DNA of 64,000 nucleotides from Trichobilharzia regenti (lineage: Eukaryota; Platyhelminthes; Trematoda; Strigeidida; Schistosomatidae), in the NCBI GenBank assembly GCA_944472135.2, contig OX235265.1, forward strand, positions 87,700,984 to 87,764,983, read 5' to 3'. The translations under genes were made by a program, and so were the position numbers. Below the pieces are notes generated by a model. The model searched no databases. It had not been told where the DNA came from and worked only from the letters and a program-made list of their open reading frames with translations. This document shows positions 56,585-64,000 of the stretch, piece after piece. Positions within the stretch are counted from its first letter, which is position 1, and each line of letters starts with the position of its first letter.

Positions 56585-57348
56585 ATGGCGACAGGTGATG
56601 ACGACCTAAGAAGCTGGAAGGCGTTCACGAATAACCAAATCTGTTACGACAGGACGCCAAATAATGTGGACACTTGACCGTGTGTCTTCAGTTTAACCAG
56701 ACGAACTAAACATTACAGGTCAGTACCCACAGTTGAACTGTGAAAGCCATAAGCAACTAATTAAAGAAAACTGTTTACGGTAGCAAGTATTTTAAATGCG
56801 GTTGAGAAGAAGCAGTATTGGACGGTGGCAATATCTTGTTTGTTGTTTCCATTATATCTTGTATATCAACATGGTGCTTAGATCACTTGGAAAATGCAGT
56901 AAAAGCGGGTGAATCTTTCGAAATATATATAAAACTAATGATACATGCCAAAGAACGTAATGAAGAACTAAAAGCTCCTAGAAGGAACTCTTTAATGCAA
57001 GAAAAATTGACTTTCTGTGGCTTTTGCGTAAGCATTGATGGCAATACATTTAACCATTTACCTTTGGCTGGTACATATAAATAACAAAAACCTGTAGTAT
57101 TTTGCCTTTGCAGATGCTGATACGGATATCGATATACCTGACACCTCTTTATTATGATGAAGAAGATTATAAAGAATAAAACCGATAGATGTACTGAAAA
57201 CTTAGAACTAATTCAAAAGTCTCTAAACAAGAAATCAAATGTATATAACAATAGAATATTACGAGATTTGATATCTAAAAGTCTTAAACTGCCAAGCTCA
57301 CAGCTTATTCTAACCTATTCTTCGATAATGCCTTTTTATCGTCAATGA
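56585..57348 (+). pseudogene. Unidentified coding remnants
   Basis: Three plus-strand pieces: MATGDDDLRSWKAFTNNQIC at 56585, then LDHLENAVKAGESFEIYIKL with a CGFC and HLPLAGTY ending at 57084, and an acceptor-like CTTTGCAG at about 57114 followed by DADTDIDIPD, then KIIKNKTDRCTENLELIQKS to 57348. Composition looks protein-like, but there are stops between the pieces and no family is recognised. A decayed gene or retroelement Gag-like region are both possible. Confidence 0.3.
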
Positions 57349-58089
57349 AGATTCCATCTACACACTATGTGCTGAAGTAACGCTAGTCCGTGCATAATAT
57401 GTCCTGTGAAGGCTGAGACAGCGCTGATTAGCAAGCCCAGTAAGTTCTGATCCACTCCTGAAAATGCCTAGAAAAAGAAAATGATGCGGTATCAGTACCA
57501 GTCATGCTGAAAAACAGCACTGAGTTTCAGTCTGTGCCATTAAAGGATCCATTTCAGAACAGATTCAGAATTTACTCACTATAGAATGTTAAAATTATTT
57601 CAGAATTAGTGGGATTTAATTCAGAATTATAGTAAGCTAGGGATAGATAAACACAACAGAAACGTTCCTTTATCATGCCTTCAGATATCTTAGACAATTC
57701 TGTGAAACATCGAAATATAACTTGTAGTAGCACTACACGCGTGGCTTCAAGGTAGCTATGTTTTCAATATTATACCTTCCAATAACTTCCAGTAACATTA
57801 TGACCGATATTATTTATAGAGAATATGTAAATAACCTAATGTTTCTTCAGTTAGCCTCATGAAAGAAAGAATTTTGTGTACTAGTCTCGGCTACTTACAC
57901 TAATAATTTTAGCGAAACAAGAAACCCTAGTTCGAAATCGTTCCAAGGTCGTTGCTGTAACAACCATGACATAAACTTAAGCCCTGACCTTTTAGAAAGT
58001 CCGACTATATGAAATAAAAAATATAAACTTAGACTGAGAAAAGATTTCACTTTACATCATAGCTTCCAATCTCATATAAACAATGTGTT
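57349..58089. other. No recognisable feature
   Basis: AT-rich, nothing assignable. Confidence 0.3.
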
Positions 58090-58555
58090 CATATGGTAAT
58101 TTGGAGTATTGTTAGATCATACATTGTTCATCCTTATGGCGAGTTCCAATATCCAATATCGTTTTTACGAGCTAGTATAAACCAATTTGATTTCTTTGTG
58201 CTCGCTTCTTGATTGTGAGGTATAGGTTCTTGATCTTCGGTAAACTTCTGCGTAGCTTGTCCCGCCACTCGACTGTCGTAGCTTTGGTTGACTCCAAAGG
58301 GAGTAGTGCTGGGATTAATTATATGTGGTTTGTAGTATGAGGTATGTTAAGACTGTTACTACTGTGATTGGAGTTGATCCTTTCGCCAGTTAGTCCTTCG
58401 GTATTGTCGACAAGAGAAAAGAGATAGTAATTATAATAATAATAGTAATAATAATAATAATAATAGATATAATTAGTGAAGCTATTCAGACTAAGAGACA
58501 GAAACGAAAATAGGAAACGTAACAACAGTCAGCTCATGAAGTTTGAAGAATAATA
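58090..58555 (-). repeat. CR1-like family A 5'/ORF1 segment
   Basis: The minus strand reads LVDNTEGLTGERINSNHSSN and, after a stop, RQSSGGTSYAEVYRRSRTYT and SRSEHKEIKLVYTS. The first part matches 3400-3480, the last part 13793-13863. It contains an ATT array at 58432-58468. Confidence 0.5.
58432..58468. repeat. (ATA/ATT)n microsatellite
   Basis: Interrupted ATA array within the family A segment. In translation it yields a Tyr run on the minus strand. Confidence 0.85.
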
Positions 58556-58561
58556 TATATA

Positions 58562-58618
58562 TCAGTAATAGTAATAATAATAATAATAATAATAATAGTA
58601 ATTATAATATTAATAAGT
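58562..58618. repeat. (ATA/ATT)n tail of the CR1 element
   Basis: Interrupted array about 80 bp after the ORF2 stop on the minus strand, the probable 3' terminus of the CR1 element. Confidence 0.7.
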
Positions 58619-58699
58619 TGTCAGGAGAGTAAGACGGGAGAGAATGTAAAGAAGTAAAATGACGAGTTTAATTATCTACCCTGATTGGTAAATGCGATT

Positions 58700-61639
58700 T
58701 TAAGGAGATAGGCCATTTGGATGCAGTCCTTGTATCGCTGCATGGTTGTCCAGCCTTCGCTTAAAGGCGTCCAAAGACGGTGCCATAGCTACATCTGCCG
58801 GTAAGGAATTCCAGGGACGACAAACCCGCAGTGAAAAGAAGTGGGAGCGCACCCGGGTCCTTGCCCTCTGGTGAGCTATCCTTCTGGGATTTCCACGTGG
58901 AAGCCTATACCTACTCAATGGCAGAACACCTTTGTTTGGGTGATTCTGGTCATTTGTTATTTTGTAGGCAGTAATCAAATCCCCCCTAAGCCGACGGTAA
59001 CTAAGTGTGAACAGGCCTAATTTCTTCAGCCTTTCATCATATGGTTTGTTTCGGAGACCAACCACTCCTTTTGTTGCCCGTCGTTGGACTCTTTCCAAGA
59101 GGTTGGCATCTCTTCTCAGCATTGGGGGTGCAATAATATTATGCACCTCAAGGTGTGGCCTGACGTATGTTTTGTACAACATTAGAAAGAGCTCAGGAGT
59201 GAGTGCACCTAACTGTCTATGCGTAAAGTGTATGACCGCATATGCCCTCGCTACATCCCCTGTGTAATTTACGCTTGTGTCCATTTTTTCCGTTAGAACT
59301 AGACCTAAGTCGCGTTCCGACGTTGTGCAGGACAAGCTTTCATTGCACAGGGTGTAACTTGCATTCTGCAGTCTACAGGTGCGCAACTTCACTACTTTGC
59401 ACTTTTTCAAGTTGAAAGTCATGCCACTGGCCACCGCCCAGTCTTCCAGAAGGTTTAGGTCTTCCTGTAGCCTATCTGAGTCCTCCGGACACTTTATCGC
59501 CCTCCATATTTTTACGTCGTCAGCGTACAGGAGAGTCGGGCAGCTCAGACGGCGTGGTAGATCATTGATGAAAATCAAAAACATCAGTGGTCCTAGGATA
59601 GAACCCTGCGACACTCCTGATGACGATCTGTGCCAAGATGATCGGACTCGGTTAACCTTAGTGCAAAATTGCCTGTCGGCTAGGTAGTCCTTCAACCATG
59701 ACAGAAGTGGCTCACCTATGCCTGCCTGGCTTATTTTATGTAGGAGAAGGTCATGGTGAACAGTGTCAAATGCCTTCTCAAAGTCTAGGAAGACCACATG
59801 GACTGGTACGTTCAAGTCCCAGCATGATGTCCAGTCGTCCCAAGCTGACAGTAGGTTAGTGACGCAGGATCTGCCTTTTCTGAAACCATGTTGGGCTTCA
59901 TGCAGTATATTAGTCCTATCGAAATATTCCCTGATGTGGTCGTCAATAATACTTTCCAGTACTTTTGATACCACTGGGAGTAGAGCTACTGGTCTATAGC
60001 TAGCAGCGTTTTGCCTGTCCCCACCCTTGAAGATTGGAGAAAGGATGGCTCTTTTCCACTCCCTTGGCAGGGTCCCCGAATCCATTGAGTGTTGGAACAA
60101 GTCGCACAGGGGTCTACAGAGAGCCTCGGCGCACTGTTTCAGAACAGATGGCCTGATGTCATCACAACCTGGGGACTTCCCAGGTATGAGTCGCTGTAGC
60201 TTCCTTAGTACTATTGCGGGGTTTATTTGGGGAGTAGTCGCTAGGTCTTCCTCCTCTGAAATAGTGGTGCCACCATTTTGGTCCGTAACTGTAATATCCA
60301 CATTGCTGTTTAGCTGTTTAGCGAAGGCTGAACTGAATGTTTCAGCCATCTCCAGACTAGTGAGATATTGACCGTTTGGGCCTACTAAGGCGCATGCCCC
60401 TTGGTTTGTCGGTTTTCTTTCCGACATGAATCGGTACAAGTTTTTAGGGTTTGATAGGAGTTTTTTAGCAAGGTTAGCCTGGAATGACCTTCTGTCCCTC
60501 CTAACTCTTGCATTACACCGGTTCCTGAGTTCGAGGTATGCATCATGGTCGGTCTGACTCTTAGATACACGCCACGTAAACCAAGCCCTCCGCTTTGCTT
60601 GCAGAATACGTTGCGTGCCTCTCTTCAACCATGACGTCTTTCTCTTAGGCTGTGTTGTGACTAAAGGGACGGTATCCGAGATTGCTGCATGGATAATCTT
60701 TTTTACCACTTCCCAGTGTTCATCCACAGATAGGTCGTCCCATGCTAAGGGCCAGTCTGCGTCGGACAAGAGCCTCCGCATTTCAGCATAGTCAGCCTTG
60801 CTGTAGCACAGACATGGTCGCGTAACATCCCATTGCAAACGCTCACGGAGGACAAGATCGAAACCTATGACTGCATGGTCACTGCTTCCCAGAGGAGTCA
60901 TGATCTGGACCTTTTCGACGAGTAGCTGGTCACTAGTTAGAATATAATCTAGTTTTGATGACTTTCCACTAGGGCCCCACCTAGTGTCGTCTCCAACATT
61001 CTCAGTCAGTCCCGTGTTTCGAATAGTTTGCAGTAGGTTTCGGCCAAATTTTCCCTTAGCACACCCGGAGCCAAGGTTCAGTGATGGAGCATTGAAATCT
61101 CCAGCTATGGTGATTTGGTCGTAACCCAAATCTCGTATTCCTGTGATAGTGCTGAGCAGTAGCTGATTGTGCTCTGCCCCACAGGTGGGAGATCGGTAGA
61201 TGCCACCCAGTAAGTGCTTGGTGTGGCCTACGGTGAAATGACACCATATGGAGTCTGGGAGTTCGATAAGTGGTGGGTCCGTTGCGCGCACACATTTAAG
61301 TTGCCTATCAAAGTATATAGCAACTCCCCCTCCTTCCTTATTATCCCTGTCTCTCCTGACCAGTACCATATCACCTATACTGATTTCATTGTCGGCGATA
61401 GTGGGGTTTAGCCACGTTTCAGTAAGAATGATTATTTTCAGTTGAAGGTGTGCTTGGAGATTTCGGAGTTCACCTACTTTCCCTCTCAGCCCCCTCACAT
61501 TGCTATATAGGCAACTGACAGTGAGTCTAACAACCTCAGAGTGTTGTGGGGTAGTTGACGTGAAACCGTCTGCTGGTGGGGGACTTGATGTTGGAACTAG
61601 TTGGCCGATTCCGATAGAACCGGCCCGTTGTAGTTTTTT
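58700..61639 (-). CDS. CR1 ORF2: APE endonuclease and reverse transcriptase, intact
   Basis: 979 codons, open from just after a TGA at 61642-61640. There is no ATG before the endonuclease, so it is likely made by -1 frameshifting from ORF1. Numbering codons from 61639, the endonuclease is at about 43-260: CLYSNVRGLRGK, KIIILTETWLN, GGIYRSPT, ITIAGDFNAPS, GSSDHAVIGFDL (E, D and SDH boxes intact). RT is at about 500-770: SPGCDDIRPSVLKQC, REWKRAILSPIFKGG, HVVFLDFEKAFDTVHHD, SGVSQGSILGPLMFLIF and PTLLYADDVKIW (both catalytic Asp present). A C-terminal domain with LERVQRRATKGVVGL and FFSLRVCRPWNSLPADV follows. It ends LHPNGLSP. Expected to nick DNA and prime reverse transcription of its RNA. Confidence 0.92.
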   Translation of the reverse strand, partial: KKLQRAGSIGIGQLVPTSSPPPADGFTSTTPQHSEVVRLTVSCLYSNVRGLRGKVGELRNLQAHLQLKIIILTETWLNPTIADNEISIGDMVLVRRDRDNKEGGGVAIYFDRQLKCVRATDPPLIELPDSIWCHFTVGHTKHLLGGIYRSPTCGAEHNQLLLSTITGIRDLGYDQITIAGDFNAPSLNLGSGCAKGKFGRNLLQTIRNTGLTENVGDDTRWGPSGKSSKLDYILTSDQLLVEKVQIMTPLGSSDHAVIGFDLVLRERLQWDVTRPCLCYSKADYAEMRRLLSDADWPLAWDDLSVDEHWEVVKKIIHAAISDTVPLVTTQPKRKTSWLKRGTQRILQAKRRAWFTWRVSKSQTDHDAYLELRNRCNARVRRDRRSFQANLAKKLLSNPKNLYRFMSERKPTNQGACALVGPNGQYLTSLEMAETFSSAFAKQLNSNVDITVTDQNGGTTISEEEDLATTPQINPAIVLRKLQRLIPGKSPGCDDIRPSVLKQCAEALCRPLCDLFQHSMDSGTLPREWKRAILSPIFKGGDRQNAASYRPVALLPVVSKVLESIIDDHIREYFDRTNILHEAQHGFRKGRSCVTNLLSAWDDWTSCWDLNVPVHVVFLDFEKAFDTVHHDLLLHKISQAGIGEPLLSWLKDYLADRQFCTKVNRVRSSWHRSSSGVSQGSILGPLMFLIFINDLPRRLSCPTLLYADDVKIWRAIKCPEDSDRLQEDLNLLEDWAVASGMTFNLKKCKVVKLRTCRLQNASYTLCNESLSCTTSERDLGLVLTEKMDTSVNYTGDVARAYAVIHFTHRQLGALTPELFLMLYKTYVRPHLEVHNIIAPPMLRRDANLLERVQRRATKGVVGLRNKPYDERLKKLGLFTLSYRRLRGDLITAYKITNDQNHPNKGVLPLSRYRLPRGNPRRIAHQRARTRVRSHFFSLRVCRPWNSLPADVAMAPSLDAFKRRLDNHAAIQGLHPNGLSP

Positions 61640-62699
61640 TCAATGGATTTAGGCAGGACACTTGGGAGACACAGACTATTATTCTCAGAGCTGCATCGCT
61701 CTAGTGTCACCGAAGCTTGGGGTCGTATTAAGGCCTCAGTTTGCTGCCTCCTTATATTTCTGGGTCTGCTTTCACAGCATCGGATGTGTCCTCCAATTTT
61801 TCCCTTGGTCTCATACCACCGTTGAAGTGATATGGACAACTGCTCCGGGGAGTTGAATGTGACACACAGCAGCTTTGGAGAGTTAATCAATGTTAGATGA
61901 GCGGGACGAGGTAGTCGGAAAATGGAGATGGCTCCAGAAGCGCCAGGGGCCATCTGAGATGACAGCCATCTCCATTGTTGTACGTCGTGCATGTGTTTTT
62001 CACAAGCAGTGCCGGTTTCCAGCTCCGGAACACCGTGTACCACCATAGAGGTGGAAGGCATCAGTTCCGGTGACTCCCTCGCCATATTTCTGACGGCCCA
62101 TGGTCTATCTTGCCGCGCTCTTATGTTAGAACTTCTGTCCAGGGCTAGTACCTGAGCCATTAACAGTACTTTTTCGGCCTCTTCGGCAGAGTCCAGTGTA
62201 ACCCGTAATGGGGGTGGCTTACCCTGAGGCGTGTGGACACCCCTGTACAGTCTGCACAGTTTTGCTGAACTAATGTTCAGACCTAGTTTGCCACACAGGT
62301 TGGACCACTGTTCCTGATCAAACAGGGCCCGTTGTTCGAGCAAGCTATCCGTGCTCACAGGTACGTTAAAGAGGATGAGAGAGTTAGACCGACTACCCTC
62401 AGACTTAGGTTTTGCCTTCGGCTTCTTGCAGTCCTTTGCATCATTAGCAACATTAGGCTTCGTCGGTACCTGGACAGCCTTTTTTGTGTTGCCAGGCTTG
62501 CTAGTGGATGCAAGTGGTGCCTTTGTAATTTTGCCCTCCCTTGATGTGGATGGCACCTTGCTAATCTTCACCTTGTGAGAATTGGCATTTCCAGTCAGTA
62601 GGGCTGGTGTGTCCTTCTTTAAGTCTTTGACCAGTTTCGGCAGTGCGAGTTTAGCAGGGGGGAGCTGCATGATACTGTGTTGGGGCACAAGAGCATGTT
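61597..62699 (-). CDS. CR1 ORF1, second part (nucleic-acid-binding region)
   Basis: The frame opens after a TAA at about 62700; the first ATG lies near 62672. A Lys-rich stretch (KITKAPLASTSKPGNTKKAV) leads to SLILFNVPVSTDSLLEQR and LCGKLGLNISSAKLCRLYRG, which resemble the RRM-like fold region of CR1/jockey ORF1 proteins, then PRNIRRQQTEALIRP. It ends KSIEKNYNGPVLSESAN with TAG at 61597. It is in the -1 frame relative to the upstream PHD-bearing frame, either through a 1-nt loss or as a separate ORF. Confidence 0.72.
61603..61641 (-). promoter_or_regulatory. -1 programmed ribosomal frameshift signal at ORF1/ORF2
   Basis: In the ORF1 frame the codons GAA AAA AAC form the heptamer A_AAA_AAC (61639-61633). 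A 7-nt spacer TACAACG (61632-61626) precedes a hairpin with 9-bp stem GGCCGGTTC/GAATCGGCC (61625-61617 and 61611-61603, one G-U pair) and 5-nt loop. A -1 slip enters ORF2 directly after its upstream TGA. Heptamer, spacing and stem all fit the standard -1 frameshift layout. Confidence 0.75.
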
Positions 62700-63242
62700 A
62701 TTTCTGCTATCCGCAGACACGCTTTGTGGGACTATGCCAGGGCGACAAAGTGGACACACGTACCAAAACCATGGGCATGGGTTATTTCTCATAAACTCAT
62801 AGTATGCTTTCGGTACTTCTTTGTCACAACGGCAGTGCACCCATCGTTTGCAAAAATTACATTCAAACGCTGAATCAGTTTTAGAAACTGTGATGCTGCA
62901 CGCCTGGCATTCATCCCCTTTCATTGATGACGCCTTAGAGGTCTTATGACGTCTTGAACGTTTCCTTTTAGGCTTGATGTGTTTCACACACTGGCCTACA
63001 GTTGATGCAGGTGTAGAATTCTGTCCTTGTGGTATTGCCTGTGCCGTTTCAGTACTAGACTGTGGCAATGCAGGCGTTGTATCAGGGCAGACTAAAGCTA
63101 CACGAGTCTTTAGGATCGGTATGCGGGAAGGGGTTGAAATCCCTGGATTTTTTCCTTCCCTGGCTGAAGCCCTTGTGACTACAGAGTACGGTATTCTAGT
63201 GGCTTTTTTAAGGCTGCTTTCAACAACCATATTAACAATCAC
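62619..63242 (-). CDS. CR1 ORF1,first part, with PHD finger
   Basis: About 207 codons. After a Ser/Thr/Pro-rich N-terminus and a basic KPKRKRSRRHKTSK stretch lies a PHD-type zinc finger: CQACSITV, FECNFCKRWVHCRCDKE, WFWYVCPLC, giving C2-C2-H-C-C2 spacing. PHD fingers are known from ORF1 proteins of CR1 elements. The frame ends at 62619, 80 bp into the second ORF1 frame. The start is taken at about 63242 (MIVNMVVESS), but the first Met is weakly supported. Confidence 0.75.
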   Translation of the reverse strand: MIVNMVVESSLKKATRIPYSVVTRASAREGKNPGISTPSRIPILKTRVALVCPDTTPALPQSSTETAQAIPQGQNSTPASTVGQCVKHIKPKRKRSRRHKTSKASSMKGDECQACSITVSKTDSAFECNFCKRWVHCRCDKEVPKAYYEFMRNNPCPWFWYVCPLCRPGIVPQSVSADSRNNMLLCPNTVSCSSPLLNSHCRNWSKT

Positions 63243-63635
63243 TATAAATTATGCTATGTACGTCTAAGAGAGCAACAGTTTCTAACCAAAAGAGCAAGAA
63301 TAAGACTGAAAAAGTGTAAGGCAAGGAAAAGAAAAGGTTTTCGACTTTACCTAGTACTTTCTGAATGATCGGCTTCACGGCAATCACGTGGTAGACCAAC
63401 AAGTCTTGTTTCTCTGAACGAGTGAGGAAGATGCTGCTACAAAAGTAGCACCTGAAGCTTTGGCAGTAGTTCGAGACAGCTGGACTTACCACACAGAGAT
63501 TTACTATGTAAGTAATGGTTGAATTAAATTCACCGGCTAGGAAGATCAGGTTTCCCAAACGGATAATTCACAGAATTGGTATTTTCCGGTTAGAGAGGAA
63601 AAAGCACGTCGTATTCAAGGAGCGCGCCTTTTATT

Positions 63636-64000
63636 ATTATTATTTCCTTTAGTTCCTAGAGGAATATAGGGCTTCAACTGCGCACCCCCATTACCTTCGG
63701 TTTTCTGCCATCTTTTTCACTCCACTCCAAGTCTGCCCACATGCTTTCATCTCTTCCTCGCGTGACCTCCTCTAAGTCACCCTTGCACTGACGATCAAAT
63801 CGCCGCTTCCCATCCGGGTTCCGCTCGAGGGCTTGTCTAGTGATGACGCTTGATGGCTTCCTCAGGGTGTGACCAATCCATCTCCATTTCTTCCTGCCTA
63901 TTTGTTTGAAAATCGGTTCCTGGTTGGTTCGCTTCCACAGATCCCCGTTGCTGACCTTTTCTGGCCGGTCATCTGATCTTGAGTATTGAGCGAAGACAAC
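63636..64000 (-). mobile_element. RTE 3' end, runs off the window
   Basis: ATTATTATTATT tail, then TAGTTCCTAGAGGAATATAGG, GGTTTTCTGCCATC, CCCTTGCACTGACG and CTTTTCTGGCCGGTCATCTG in the same order as 17213-17570. The element continues beyond 64000. Confidence 0.8.

Larger units (their letters stand above)
58562..63600 (-). mobile_element. CR1-type non-LTR retrotransposon, well preserved
   Basis: Minus-strand element: 5' UTR-like sequence from about 63600, ORF1 in two frames (63242-61597), ORF2 (61639-58700), short 3' UTR and ATT-type tail. No large deletion. It is the only element here with an intact endonuclease/RT frame, so it is probably the youngest. The right boundary abuts an RTE 3' end at about 63636. 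Confidence 0.8.

Noticed and set aside
60027..61445. Plus-strand ORFs opposite the CR1 ORF2
   Set aside because: They are shadows of the intact minus-strand reading frame with no domain of their own.

Overview
The window reads as nuclear DNA of a blood fluke (Schistosoma or a close relative; species not determinable here). The support is an AT-rich background, RTE- and CR1-type non-LTR retrotransposons, Penelope-like elements (PLEs), tRNA-related SINEs carrying hammerhead-ribozyme-like motifs (including two worn copies resembling the schistosome SM-alpha hammerhead SINE), and one host gene with tiny 5' introns and very long 3' introns, a pattern reported for schistosomes.

One host gene can be assembled. 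It lies on the minus strand from 55643 (ATG) to 14428 (stop): nine coding exons, 41.2 kb, with donor/acceptor phases that agree at every junction and give 461 codons plus stop. The product is a leucine-rich-repeat protein with a Pro/Lys-rich insert and a Lys-rich tail. Exon 3 carries an in-frame TAG at codon 89, so the copy is broken or the base is wrong. Introns of 41 and 73 bp at the 5' end give way to introns of 1.5 to 13 kb filled with mobile elements.

Layout. 1-713: PLE reverse-transcriptase fragment. 1095-2866: near-perfect 1.77-kb palindrome, each arm holding a decayed MULE transposase fragment. 3.3-7.2 kb: decayed CR1-like element, then a SINE and a BEL/Pao scrap. 8343-13337: full-length Ty3/gypsy element with 356-bp LTRs and ATAAT target duplications, coding region broken. 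14.4-14.7 kb: last exon of the host gene. 14.8-16.7 kb: CR1-like element. 17.2-20.3 and 21.2-24.5 kb: two decayed RTE elements. 24.7-32.5 kb: foldback element, RTE scrap, exon 8, PLE pieces with GIY-YIG nuclease, several SINE families. 33.5-34.8 kb: PLE 5' part with inverted duplication. 36.7-37.7 kb: processed pseudogene of a SERBP1/HABP4-like RNA-binding protein. 39-46 kb: solo LTR, paired LTRs, exons 7 and 6, and foldback elements with hammerhead-like motifs. 47-55.6 kb: CR1-like and RTE fragments, another solo LTR, exons 5 to 1. 58-63.3 kb: the best preserved CR1 element, with an intact endonuclease/reverse-transcriptase frame. 63.6-64 kb: RTE 3' end running off the edge.

Most notable: (1) the ORF1/ORF2 junction of the CR1 element has a textbook -1 frameshift signal (A_AAA_AAC, 7-nt spacer, 9-bp hairpin); (2) one tRNA-like head is joined in different SINEs to an RTE-derived body or a CR1-derived tail; (3) a hammerhead-bearing foldback element carries an 8-bp target duplication; (4) the MULE palindrome; (5) the nonsense codon in the LRR gene.
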